DNA of 64,000 nt from Clostridium amylolyticum. Its GTDB lineage: Bacteria; Bacillota; Clostridia; Clostridiales; Clostridiaceae. The stretch spans positions 496,001 to 560,000 of the forward strand of contig NZ_FQZO01000003.1 in the NCBI RefSeq assembly GCF_900142075.1. The letters are read 5' to 3'. Made by a program: the position numbers and the translations under genes. This document shows positions 50,976 to 59,213 of the stretch, piece by piece. The stretch's first letter is position 1; each line of letters begins with the position of its first letter. The notes beneath the pieces are model-generated. The model had not been told where the DNA came from. It ran no database searches and saw only the letters and a list, made by a program, of their open reading frames with translations.

Positions 50976-51506
50976 ATGTTATCACAGGAAATTTTGTTTG
51001 CAGGATTTGGTGGACAAGGAATTTTGTCCATGGCTAAGTTTTTAGCTTATGCAGGTATGGATGCAGAATTAAATGTATCATGGCTACCTTCTTATGGTCC
51101 AGAAATGAGAGGAGGAACCTGTAACTGTTCAGTAATAATAACCGAGTCACAAGTAGGTTCTCCTATAGTTAACAAACCAGATACCTTAATAGTTATGAAC
51201 AGACCTTCCCTTGAAAAATTTGAAAATACCATTAAGCCTAATGGACTACTAATAATAGATGAGGATATGGTAAATATAGATGCATCAAGAGAAGATATAG
51301 ACGTTATAAAAATACCAGCTCAAAGCATTGCCCAGGAAATAGGTAACAAGACTATTGCCAATATGGTACTATTAGGAGCTTTAGTAAAGAAAACTGGTAT
51401 AGTTTCCATGGAGGTAATTCTTCAATCCTTAAAAGATCATGGAAAAGAACAATACTTTGAAATGAACAAGATTGCCTTAGAAAAAGGAGCTAGTTACGTT
51501 AAGTAA
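50976..51506 (+). CDS. 2-Oxoacid:ferredoxin oxidoreductase gamma subunit
   Basis: A 176-residue gamma subunit (PF01558). The start EILFAGFGGQGILSMAKFLAYAG and SYGPEMRGGTCNCSVI are the family marks. It completes the four-subunit complex. It starts two bases after the beta stop, with GGGGAGGTGAAAT as RBS inside the beta end. A repeat element with a terminator follows at once. Confidence 0.93.
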   Translation: MLSQEILFAGFGGQGILSMAKFLAYAGMDAELNVSWLPSYGPEMRGGTCNCSVIITESQVGSPIVNKPDTLIVMNRPSLEKFENTIKPNGLLIIDEDMVNIDASREDIDVIKIPAQSIAQEIGNKTIANMVLLGALVKKTGIVSMEVILQSLKDHGKEQYFEMNKIALEKGASYVK

Positions 51507-51612
51507 TTTAGAATTGAAAATTTAGAACTGAAAATTTAGAATTTAGAATGAAGGAGGAAACTCACAGAGTTTCTTGAAAATTTAAAAATCCCCTTAGGGG
51601 GATTTTTTTTGT
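51507..51612. repeat. Miniature repeat element (copy R4) with terminator after the VOR operon
   Basis: AATTTAGAATTGAAAATTTA-type end motifs, AATGAAGGAGGAAACTC and AAACTCACAGAGTTTCTT (51558-51575) match copies R1 and R3 (inverted). AAAATCCCC / GGGGATTTTTTTT (51585-51610) is a strong terminator. The right terminal repeat is not obvious, so it may be truncated. Confidence 0.55.
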
Positions 51613-51707
51613 GGATTTTTATGGGTTAGAAATTAATTTTAGAAATATATAATGATTTTGAAGCTTATTGAAAGATTAGTATAAAGTATTCAGCTTACCT
51701 TTAATTT

Positions 51708-52112
51708 CTAGATGGGCAGATCTCTTATTTCAATTTCAGTACCTTCTGGCGCTTTAACTTTAAATAAATACCCCTCTTCTACTTTATAAATGTCTTCTCC
51801 ATTTTTGTTTTTAAAGTTTGTATATCCTAAACTTTTAATTCTTTCATATTCTTTTTGTACATTTTCTACTAGAAAACACATATGTACTATTCCTTCATTT
51901 AATGAACTCCATGGATTTAATTTTTCTCCCCTTTTAGATGTTTGAAGTTCAATCATAAAATCGCCTAAGCTTAACCATGTATTATAATCTCGTTTATGAA
52001 AGTTTGGCGTTTCTATCACTAATTCAAAGCCTAAAATCCTTGTATAGAAATCCAATGAAGCTTTATATTTATCTGTTTGAATACAAACATGGTGAATCAT
52101 TTTTGTGCTCAT
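51708..52112 (-). CDS. VOC-superfamily (glyoxalase-like) protein
   Basis: A 134-residue vicinal-oxygen-chelate protein. The N-terminal HHVCIQTDKYKASLDFYTRILGFELV has the metal His of the family, MIELQTSK the second ligand region, HMCFLV the second His and EGTEIEIRDL the last Glu. The exact substrate is unknown; it could be a lyase, a dioxygenase or a resistance protein. ATG 52112 follows TAGAGGTGGAGG. It is convergent with the VOR operon and divergent from the coat genes. Confidence 0.85.
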   Translation of the reverse strand: MSTKMIHHVCIQTDKYKASLDFYTRILGFELVIETPNFHKRDYNTWLSLGDFMIELQTSKRGEKLNPWSSLNEGIVHMCFLVENVQKEYERIKSLGYTNFKNKNGEDIYKVEEGYLFKVKAPEGTEIEIRDLPI

Positions 52113-52189
52113 AGTTTAACCTCCACCTCTAAAAATATAAATATATTATACCATCACATAATCATTTTAAATTTAATAAAAATTTATCT

Positions 52190-52330
52190 TTTAAAAATTT
52201 TCTCTGGGAATTTTTTTCTTGAACTTTTATATTCTAAAGTTTTTCTGATGCTTTTTCAGAAAAACTATCCTTAATTCTAAATTTTAAATTATATACCATT
52301 CTAAATTTTAAATTGCAAATTATCCCTCGA
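52190..52330. repeat. Miniature repeat element (copy R5), inverted relative to R3
   Basis: A 35-base block (52238-52272), starting AGTTTTTCTGATGCTTTTTC, is the exact reverse complement of 47849-47883. Right-hand TCTAAATTTTAAATTATATA and TTCTAAATTTTAAATTGCAAA repeats match the family ends. It sits upstream of the coat genes. Confidence 0.6.
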
Positions 52331-52379
52331 ATAACTTCCCTCAATATTTAAGATAATACTATTGTGGAGGTGATTTATA

Positions 52380-52616
52380 ATGGAAAATAATTTTAACGAT
52401 AACGCTAATAATATGCCTAATAACACTTTAGCTCCTCATGAAGCAGCAGAACTTCATGAAATAATAAGCGGAGGAGTTTTGGGCTATAAGAAACTTCAGG
52501 CATCAATGCCCATGGTTAAAGACCCTGAACTTAAGACATTTATAGAGGAGTCAATATCTGGCAAAAAAGTGGAGTTAGATGAAATGCAGAATTTTGTAAA
52601 TACTATTAAAGGATAA
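52380..52616 (+). CDS. Small CotF-like spore coat protein
   Basis: A 78-residue protein with an Asn-rich start (NNFNDNANNMPNN), then AAELHEIISGGVLGYKKLQASMP and a helical end. It belongs to the short CotF/YhcQ-type coat proteins of endospore formers and is paired with the next gene (14-base gap). It would be made in the mother cell during sporulation. The start ATG 52380 follows GGAGGTGAT. Confidence 0.75.
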   Translation: MENNFNDNANNMPNNTLAPHEAAELHEIISGGVLGYKKLQASMPMVKDPELKTFIEESISGKKVELDEMQNFVNTIKG

Positions 52617-52630
52617 AGGAGGAAGGATAA

Positions 52631-53017
52631 ATGGCTTGGATGGATTCTATTTTAGGGCCCAATGAGAACGAAAATCCTGAAAATAATCAAGATAATACTA
52701 ACAATACAAACAATTCTTCTAATGAGCAGATTACAGACAAAGATATAGCAATGGATATGCTTACTTCTTCTAAAGGAGATATAGGACAGCTTACTAAGGC
52801 TATCACAGAGAGCACCAATCCTCAATTAAGATTAACTTTAACCAATCAGCTGAATTCTGCTATAAACAGTCACTTCAGACTATCAGATATGGCTATAAAA
52901 AAAGGCTGGTATGAAGCTCATACTTGTCCCACTGAATTAATTAATAAAGACTTAGGAGAGTTCCAAGGTATGAAGCTTCAACAGCAAAGCATGCAAAATT
53001 CTCAAAATATGCAGTAA
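52631..53017 (+). CDS. CotF-family spore coat protein
   Basis: A 128-residue protein with an Asn/Glu/Asp-rich low-complexity region (about 10-35) and a CotF-like helical core, ITDKDIAMDMLTSSKGDIGQLTKAITESTNPQLRLTL. The end is Gln/Asn-rich. It is co-transcribed with the small coat gene and ends at a terminator. AAAGGAGGAAG precedes ATG 52631. Sporulation control is inferred from function; no sigma-K promoter was confirmed. Confidence 0.82.
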   Translation: MAWMDSILGPNENENPENNQDNTNNTNNSSNEQITDKDIAMDMLTSSKGDIGQLTKAITESTNPQLRLTLTNQLNSAINSHFRLSDMAIKKGWYEAHTCPTELINKDLGEFQGMKLQQQSMQNSQNMQ

Positions 53018-53022
53018 AAAAT

Positions 53023-53064
53023 AAAGGCTATATCTAGGCATTAGTTCTAGATATAGCTTTTAAT
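53023..53064 (+). terminator. Terminator after the coat genes
   Basis: AAAGGCTATATCTAG pairs with CTAGATATAGCTTT, followed by TAAT. Confidence 0.88.
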
Positions 53065-53190
53065 GTTAAATATATAACTATTATTTGCAAAAATGATTAA
53101 TAACCTACAATCTATTGGATAATCCTATTAGACACTTTAATTAATTACCTATATGATTTAATTGGAATTATTATTTTAAGGGGGATTAAC

Positions 53191-53640
53191 ATGGAAAAAC
53201 AATTATTTGTAGATGAGGTAAGAAAAACTGCTGAAGGTTATTTTCAAAGGGGAGAATTTTTCTGCTCTGAAGCGGTGGTAAAAACTATTAACGATTTATT
53301 GGACAAGCCATTTGATGATAGCGTGACAAAGCTTGCTTCTGGATTCCCAGTGGGTATTGGTAAATCAGGTTGTCTTTGTGGTGCAGTAAGCGGAGGTGTT
53401 ATGGCTTTAGGTATGGCTTATGGAAGAAATCACGGAGAACCAATGCAGGATAAGATGTTCCCGGTTTCAGCAGATTTGCACAATCATATTAAAGATATGT
53501 ATAAGAGCACCTGTTGTAGAGTAATGACAAGAAACTTTGAATTTGCGTCTCCAGAGAGAAAAGCCCACTGTGTAAAAATTACTGGAGAAGTAGCAGCTTA
53601 TGTAGCTGAAAAATTATACGAGGATGGCGTTATAAAATAG
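53191..53640 (+). CDS. C_GCAxxG_C_C family redox protein
   Basis: A 149-residue cysteine-rich protein of the C_GCAxxG_C_C family. FFCSEAV (first Cys), GKSGCLCGAVSGGVMALG (the GCxxG-type motif, here GCLCGAVSGG), STCCRVMT and HCVKITGEVA give the spaced Cys set. The family is thought to be redox-active or to bind metal or cofactors. The Cys in GKSGCLCGAV is C-L-C rather than G-C-A. It is eight bases before a GltS-type carrier gene, so they probably act together. AAGGGGG precedes ATG 53191. Confidence 0.85.
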   Translation: MEKQLFVDEVRKTAEGYFQRGEFFCSEAVVKTINDLLDKPFDDSVTKLASGFPVGIGKSGCLCGAVSGGVMALGMAYGRNHGEPMQDKMFPVSADLHNHIKDMYKSTCCRVMTRNFEFASPERKAHCVKITGEVAAYVAEKLYEDGVIK

Positions 53641-53648
53641 GAGGCATC

Positions 53649-54773
53649 ATGAAGCTTAATGTAATAGAAACCCTATGTATACTCATGGCATTCTTGCTTA
53701 TAGGATATTTCATTCAAAAAAAAGTAAGTATATTAAAGAGATATTATGTGCCAGCACCTTTAATTGGAGGGTTATTGTTAGCTGTAATCCTTTCCATGAT
53801 TAACAACTACAGCGTTCTAACTTTAGATTTTTCAGCTCTTCCAATTTTCGTGGCAGGATTTTTTCTTTCTATCGGTCTTAGAGTGAACATAGACTTTTTT
53901 AAAAAAGGATTTAAGTGGCAGATGATTTTCCTGGGGATTGCTATAATTACCGCTTTCCTGCAAAATGGTGTAAGCTTACTTATAGGAAAAATCTTTGGAA
54001 AGACCGCAGCAGAAATAGTGATTACAGGTTCCTTAGGACTTATGGGAGATCATACTGTTTTAAGTACCATTCCTGAGTTTATGGCTAAAGGAAAAGCTCT
54101 AGTACCACAACTTACAGCTTTTTCAGTACTTGCCTTATACATAGCTACCCTAGCTGGAGGAATACTCTTTAGCTTATTTAAGAAAAATACAGATTTAAGC
54201 ACCAATGTAAAGATACCGCCAGCAGAATTAAATCCTATGGAATTTTTAAAGATACTTTTAATATTTGTTTTAGGAATTTCTATAGCTTTAATACCTGGAA
54301 AGTTAGGATTTGGAAAGTTTATTAATCCTGCAGGTGGAGGATTCCTAGTAGGACTGATTCTAAGAACTATATTTGATGTATCAAAAATATATGAGGTAAA
54401 ATTACCTTCAGTAAACCTCATTGGAAACTACGGTTTATCTATGCTTCTCATTACTGTATTTTCTATGTTTGACATTAGGATAATATCTAAAATAAGTATG
54501 TATAATGTCATTCTACTTATTATACAAATGGCATGGCTTATGCTGGTAGCATATTTTGTGGTTTATAAAATATTTAAGAAAAATGCTTTGGCATCTTATG
54601 TTGCTTCAGGGCTCATAGGCTTTAGTATAGGAATGCCAGCTAGCACTATGTCCAACATACAATGTTTTTCTGAAAATGAAGGTGCTATTCCTATGGTACT
54701 ATTTGTAGTACCTCCTGTAGGAGCTTGGATGATAACTGTAATAAATATGTACTTAATTCCATTATTTCTATAA
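53649..54773 (+). CDS. GltS-family sodium/dicarboxylate-type carrier
   Basis: A 374-residue membrane carrier (about ten helices) with AFLLIGYFIQKKVSILKRYYVPAPLIGG at the N-terminus and GSLGLMGDHTVLST in the middle. It resembles the ESS/GltS sodium-glutamate symporters. It is slightly shorter than GltS (about 400). It is co-transcribed with the C_GCAxxG_C_C gene (eight-base gap), which suggests a substrate other than, or besides, glutamate. TAGGAGGCATC precedes ATG 53649. The substrate is unknown. Confidence 0.82.
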   Translation: MKLNVIETLCILMAFLLIGYFIQKKVSILKRYYVPAPLIGGLLLAVILSMINNYSVLTLDFSALPIFVAGFFLSIGLRVNIDFFKKGFKWQMIFLGIAIITAFLQNGVSLLIGKIFGKTAAEIVITGSLGLMGDHTVLSTIPEFMAKGKALVPQLTAFSVLALYIATLAGGILFSLFKKNTDLSTNVKIPPAELNPMEFLKILLIFVLGISIALIPGKLGFGKFINPAGGGFLVGLILRTIFDVSKIYEVKLPSVNLIGNYGLSMLLITVFSMFDIRIISKISMYNVILLIIQMAWLMLVAYFVVYKIFKKNALASYVASGLIGFSIGMPASTMSNIQCFSENEGAIPMVLFVVPPVGAWMITVINMYLIPLFL

Positions 54774-54780
54774 AAGTTTT

Positions 54781-54848
54781 AAAGCTATCTTAAAGGGATA
54801 TTTTAGTGTTGATATAAGAATATTTCCTTTAAGATAGCCTTTTTTATT
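54781..54848 (+). terminator. Terminator after the GltS-type gene
   Basis: AAAGCTATCTTAAAGG..ATATT pairs with AATATTTCCTTTAAGATAGC, followed by CTTTTTTA. Confidence 0.9.
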
Positions 54849-54919
54849 TTAAGTCTTTTAGAGAGGTTAGATTATAGAGTAAAATGTTATTATAAATAAT
54901 TATAAAATGAGGTGTAAAT

Positions 54920-55753
54920 TTGAGAACAAATTTGAAGATAACCAATAGCCTTACCATGATATCTGAAATGGTTGGAGACTCTACCTTTCAGGTGCTGGAA
55001 TTTGATAATTTGCAAGGAGCTTCAGATGTAAGTACTGCAAGAGATTTATTTTACATGAGAGAAACAGGAATGAACCTAAGACAAGTGAGGATTCTTCTAC
55101 AAGATAGCTCCGTTAGGCTTCAAGCTGGGGCTTTAAGCTATTTAAAAGGAAATATAGAAATGGATAGTAAAATGGGGGGACTTATTGGACTAGGTAAAAA
55201 ACTAATAAGCGGTAAGACCACGGGAGAAAGTGCATTTAAACCACTATATAGCGGATCAGGGGAAATTTTTTTAGAACCTTCCTTCGGTCATTATGCACTG
55301 ATAGAATTAGAGGATGATGAAGTTATAGTAGATGATGGATTTTTCTTCGCTTGTGAAGAAGGAGTAAAAGTTGGGGCGGCTAGTCAAAAAAATATATCTT
55401 CAGCTTTTTTAGGTAATGAAGGATTTTTCCAGACAAAGGTTTCCGGTAGTGGTATAGTGGTATTAGAACTTCCAGTGCCTGAAACTGAAATATTTAAATG
55501 TATACTTATCAACGATACCCTAAAGGTAGATGGGAACTTTGCAGTTTTAAGGACAGGCAACATTGAATTTACAGTAGAGAAAGCTGCTAAATCTATTATT
55601 GGATCTGCTACTTCAGGAGAAGGTTTGGTTAATGTTTATAGAGGTACAGGAGAGGTTTGGCTAATGCCCACTAAGGATGTATACAATAAGCTTTCCACTT
55701 GGGGAGTAGGAGCATTAACCAGCAATAAAGGAAGTTCTAATACAAAAGTTTAA
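54920..55753 (+). CDS. AIM24-family protein
   Basis: A 277-residue beta-rich protein of the TRAP-like/AIM24 family. FQVLEFDNLQGAS near residue 23, MNLRQVRILLQDSSVRLQAGALSYLKGNIEM and GTGEVWLMPTKDVY are typical repeated segments. The biochemical function is unknown; other family members are mitochondrial or membrane associated. The start is TTG 54920 after TGAGGTG. It is followed 58 bases later by an EamA gene. Confidence 0.85.
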   Translation: MRTNLKITNSLTMISEMVGDSTFQVLEFDNLQGASDVSTARDLFYMRETGMNLRQVRILLQDSSVRLQAGALSYLKGNIEMDSKMGGLIGLGKKLISGKTTGESAFKPLYSGSGEIFLEPSFGHYALIELEDDEVIVDDGFFFACEEGVKVGAASQKNISSAFLGNEGFFQTKVSGSGIVVLELPVPETEIFKCILINDTLKVDGNFAVLRTGNIEFTVEKAAKSIIGSATSGEGLVNVYRGTGEVWLMPTKDVYNKLSTWGVGALTSNKGSSNTKV

Positions 55754-55811
55754 AATATTATCACATATGAATAAGTAATAACTCATATGGCTGCCATTGG
55801 AGGTATTATAT

Positions 55812-56744
55812 TTGGACAGAGATGAATTATTTACTAGGGAGCCTTTTCGATTTATATTGAGCCTAATAAGCTGTGTACTTTGGGGAAGTGCTTTTCCAGT
55901 TCTTAAAATAAGTTATGTTGAACTTAATCTAGGAGCAGGAGATGTCTTAGGAAGAATTGCATTAGGAGGTATAAGATTTTTTCTTGCATCCCTGCTTTTA
56001 TTTTTATTTACCAGTTTAGTTTTTAAGAATAGTTTAAATATAGGTAGTAAGAATATATTTAAACTATTTATGCTGGGAATTTTTCAAACGGGATTATTAT
56101 ATATACTATTTTATAATGGTATAGCAAATACCACTGGCATGAAGTCTTCTATAATAGGAGCTTTAGAAACATTTTTCACCATTATTATAGCCCACTTTGT
56201 ATATAATGATGATAAGATAGATAGGAATAAAACCTTAGGTATCGTCCTTGGATTTACTGGGATAATACTTACAAATTGGGGACAGGGCTTTAATAGCGAG
56301 TTTTCTTTTTGGGGTGAAGGCTTGCTAATAATATCCTCCCTTATTGGTTCTGTAAGTGCTATATATGTGAAGAAACTCTGTAAAGAACTGCATCCCTTTG
56401 TAATTACTTCTTATCAGATGTTTTTTGGATCAATTCTTATGCTGGCTATTAGCATGGGAAGACTTACAGGAGAAGGACTTAACTTCACTCCAAAAGCAAC
56501 TGGGCTTCTTATATATTCAGCATTTTTATCAGCGGTATCCTTTGCTATTTGGTATACCCTGTTAAAATATAATAAAGCAGGGGAAATAAGTATGTTTAGA
56601 TTTATTATCCCCGTATCAGGAGCGTTACTTTCTGCAATATTTATTCCAGGAGAAAGCCTTACTATTATGCTTTTAGCTGCGTTAATATTGGTTTCTGCAG
56701 GAATTGTAGTAGTAAATAGAAAAAAAGATGAAACTGGGCAATAG
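55812..56744 (+). CDS. EamA/DMT-family transporter
   Basis: A 310-residue, ten-helix transporter with SLISCVLWGSAFPVLKISYVEL at the N-terminus and the second repeat beginning LGIVLGFTGIILTNWGQGF then GEGLLIISSLIGSVSAIYVKKL. TTG 55812 is chosen, after GGAGG at eight bases; an in-frame TTG at 55797 is inside that site. Function is probably metabolite export; the substrate is unknown. Its last codons form part of a terminator hairpin. Confidence 0.9.
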   Translation: MDRDELFTREPFRFILSLISCVLWGSAFPVLKISYVELNLGAGDVLGRIALGGIRFFLASLLLFLFTSLVFKNSLNIGSKNIFKLFMLGIFQTGLLYILFYNGIANTTGMKSSIIGALETFFTIIIAHFVYNDDKIDRNKTLGIVLGFTGIILTNWGQGFNSEFSFWGEGLLIISSLIGSVSAIYVKKLCKELHPFVITSYQMFFGSILMLAISMGRLTGEGLNFTPKATGLLIYSAFLSAVSFAIWYTLLKYNKAGEISMFRFIIPVSGALLSAIFIPGESLTIMLLAALILVSAGIVVVNRKKDETGQ

Positions 56745-56760
56745 ACCCAGTTTCTTTTTT
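56731..56760. terminator. Bidirectional terminator overlapping the EamA stop
   Basis: AAACTGGG..CCCAGTTT hairpin with TTTTTT on the plus strand; the EamA stop (56742-56744) lies inside. It also ends the convergent phosphatase transcript. Confidence 0.85.
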
Positions 56761-58234
56761 ATTGAATATTTAGGAGTATCTCATTTCCTTGACTGTCTCC
56801 ACCTATGGCTTTGTCAATGATAAGGTTTCCTGTGCTTATGGGCTTTATATCTAAGGAACTATAATTTATTTTTAGGAAAGGGACGTCATTTTTAATGTTA
56901 TTACTTAGTATAGTTAATTTTAAAGTACCATATTCATTGGAGTCGGTGATGACTTTAACATCCTTGGATAACTGAATATTTTGTATGCTTATCTTAGAAG
57001 AATCATACAAAAGTGTTACATCTAAGGCTGTTAATTTATTTTCATTATGATCTAACACCAAGGAAGCGGAAGTATCCGTATTAAGCAGCTTTAAAGTGGT
57101 TTTTTGCTTGTTGTATTTTGATAAATCTTTTTGAGAAAGGAACATGCTTTCATCAAAGACTTTACCTGTCCAGCTATCTGAAGGCTGGAAGTTCATAGCT
57201 TTTGCAATTATTGGCGGAATATCTTTTTGCTTTCCTCCATCTAGGATTTTATTAGGAGCTATGGTAGGACCATAAAAAGAGATAAAAGTAGTTAAGGTCT
57301 CAGGATGTCCATTACCATGACCCGTGTCTCTTCCACCATGGTCTGTAGTAAGTATTATTAAAGTGTCCTCTAAGAGTTTTTCATCTTTCATAGCTTGAAT
57401 AATGTCTTTTACATTATCATCTTTTTCGCTTAAAGCTTTATAAAACTCATCTTTAAACCATCCTTTAGTATGACCGGCATAATCTACATCGTTTAAATGA
57501 ACATAAAGCATGGAAGATTCCTTTGCTTTACCGGTTTTAATATAATTTACTAGATTTTCAGTAACCTCTTTATCTGAACCACCAGAAAATTCTACCCCTA
57601 TATTGCTTTCTATTATACCTTTATTAATTCCTTCCCAATTACTAAAGGAAGCAGCCTTCCTTTGAGGAAAATTCTCCTTGACCACTTTAAAAACAGAAGG
57701 ATAGGGACTATCTAGTGGATAAGGCGTGCTTTCAGCAATATCATTGGTGATTCTGTAAGGATTACTGGCTTCGTAATAGCTATAACCATGTAATGCGGCT
57801 ACCCACCCTGGTGCTGAGTTGGAGGGCATATCCACCATAGAATTATGGGTTACTGCTCCTTCTTTAAAGAATTCATTAATAAAGGGTGTGTGACGAACAT
57901 TATCTAAAGTTGAACTCCCGTAATAAGGAGCTTTTTCGTAAAATGCATTGCCAGCCCCATCAATGCCTATGATTAGAGTACGCTTATAAGGAAAGAATCC
58001 TAGTTTTTTTGTTAGTTCTTTTATAGATTTATTACTTAAAATTTTATTGCTATATCCTAAACTTAAATCACCGATACTTATTAAACCGTCTTTGTTTAGA
58101 TCAAATTTATCTAGAGAAGTTTCTTGAGTATTTTCACTGGCTTTAGCTTTAATACCGTAATTTAAGGGTAAAAGTGAAGAAGCAATAAAAGTTGAAGCAG
58201 TAATTATAAAAGTAAATAAATACTTCTTCTTCAT
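56759..58234 (-). CDS. Secreted alkaline-phosphatase-superfamily enzyme with dockerin-like and cohesin-like modules
   Basis: A 491-residue secreted protein. A signal peptide (about 1-32) precedes a single dockerin-like calcium loop FDLNKDGLISIGDLSLGY (about 44-61). A nucleotide pyrophosphatase/phosphodiesterase domain follows (about 80-370): IIGIDGAG, SAPGWVAALHG, HLNDVDYAGH and TTDHGGRDTGHGNGHPE give the two-metal ligand set. The tail (about 375-490; ALDVTLLYDSSKISIQNIQ) looks like a cohesin/CBM-type beta sandwich. The metal ligands are intact, so it is likely active on phosphodiesters or phosphates outside the cell. ATG 58234 is chosen after AGGTGG; an in-frame GTG at 58246 is in that site. 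Confidence 0.82.
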   Translation of the reverse strand: MKKKYLFTFIITASTFIASSLLPLNYGIKAKASENTQETSLDKFDLNKDGLISIGDLSLGYSNKILSNKSIKELTKKLGFFPYKRTLIIGIDGAGNAFYEKAPYYGSSTLDNVRHTPFINEFFKEGAVTHNSMVDMPSNSAPGWVAALHGYSYYEASNPYRITNDIAESTPYPLDSPYPSVFKVVKENFPQRKAASFSNWEGINKGIIESNIGVEFSGGSDKEVTENLVNYIKTGKAKESSMLYVHLNDVDYAGHTKGWFKDEFYKALSEKDDNVKDIIQAMKDEKLLEDTLIILTTDHGGRDTGHGNGHPETLTTFISFYGPTIAPNKILDGGKQKDIPPIIAKAMNFQPSDSWTGKVFDESMFLSQKDLSKYNKQKTTLKLLNTDTSASLVLDHNENKLTALDVTLLYDSSKISIQNIQLSKDVKVITDSNEYGTLKLTILSNNIKNDVPFLKINYSSLDIKPISTGNLIIDKAIGGDSQGNEILLNIQ

Positions 58235-58394
58235 AAAATACACCACCTTTTTATTATGCTTTAGCCTTAAGTTACAACAAATTAATTATTATAAGTATAT
58301 ATTGCCACTAAATTAAAATAAATATGAGGGAGAGATATTTAATTTTTAATTTACTGTATGTACATAAAGAGTTTGCTTTATAATAATTTATTAA

Positions 58395-58421
58395 CAAAAA
58401 AAGCCGCCACAGGCAGCTTAA
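58395..58421 (-). terminator. Terminator of the amino-acid ABC operon
   Basis: On the minus strand AAGCTGCC / GGCGGCTT (one G-U) around TGT is followed by TTTTTTG, overlapping the permease stop. Confidence 0.85.
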
Positions 58422-59059
58422 GAAGTAACTTTTTCAATATATTTTAATGTGGTAGTGAAAAAGGTAGTCATCATTAGATAAAAAATTGCAGCTATGAAAA
58501 ATATCTCTAAAGGTCTAAAGGAAACATTGGCCATCTTTTGTGACGTACTCATAAGATCAGTCATAGCTATGGTAGAAACTAATGCGGTATCTTTTATAAG
58601 AGCTATAAATTCATTACTCACAGCCGGAATCATTCGGTTTACACATTGAGGAATTATTATATACCAAAGGGTTTGAAAGTAATTTAAACCTTCGGTTTCA
58701 GCAGCTTCCCACTGACATTTGTCTACGGATAATATAGCACCTCGTATGGCTTCAGCTACATAGGCTGAAATGTTTATGCTAAGGCCTAAAATAGCTGCAG
58801 AGTAAGAGGAAAGCCTGATATCTATTTGTGGAAGGCCAAAATATAATATGAATAATAGTATTAAAAGAGGGGTGCCCCTAAAAAACCAAGTGTAAAAGGT
58901 ACCTATAATCTTAATTATTTTTATATTACTTAGCTTCATCATAACCACTATAAAGGCCAATATTATTCCAAATATTATAGAAATAAAAGTGAGCTCAACG
59001 GTTTTAAATGCTCCATGTGCCAAAATAGGTATATATTGATTTAAAAAATTTATGTCCAT
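58418..59059 (-). CDS. Polar amino acid ABC transporter permease (HisM/GlnP type)
   Basis: A 213-residue membrane subunit with about five helices. AHGAFKTVELTFISIIFGIILAFIVVM opens it. The EAA loop EAAETEGLNYFQTLWYIIIPQ docks the ATPase. It forms an importer with the binding protein encoded just upstream. ATG 59059 follows AGGAGG at eight bases; the upstream extension lacks a site. The ATPase gene is not adjacent. Confidence 0.9.
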   Translation of the reverse strand: MDINFLNQYIPILAHGAFKTVELTFISIIFGIILAFIVVMMKLSNIKIIKIIGTFYTWFFRGTPLLILLFILYFGLPQIDIRLSSYSAAILGLSINISAYVAEAIRGAILSVDKCQWEAAETEGLNYFQTLWYIIIPQCVNRMIPAVSNEFIALIKDTALVSTIAMTDLMSTSQKMANVSFRPLEIFFIAAIFYLMMTTFFTTTLKYIEKVTS

Positions 59060-59163
59060 GGGAAATCCTCCTGTAGTAATTAAATGTTTAATCATAATCA
59101 CCAAATATTATCAATTCATTCTAAAAACAATGCCTTGCGCAAAGCATCATATCTAAAAGCCCT

Positions 59164-59213
59164 TTACTTTTTACTTCTTACTTATTACCTATTACCTCTT
59201 ACTTATTATTAGT
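59164..59213. repeat. Degenerate tandem repeat of TTACTTATTACC-like units
   Basis: TTACTTTTTACTTCTTACTT then ATTACCTATTACCTCTTACT: short imperfect repeats of 7-8 bases fill the gap between permease and binding-protein genes and touch the end of the latter. It is different from the R family. Confidence 0.4.
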
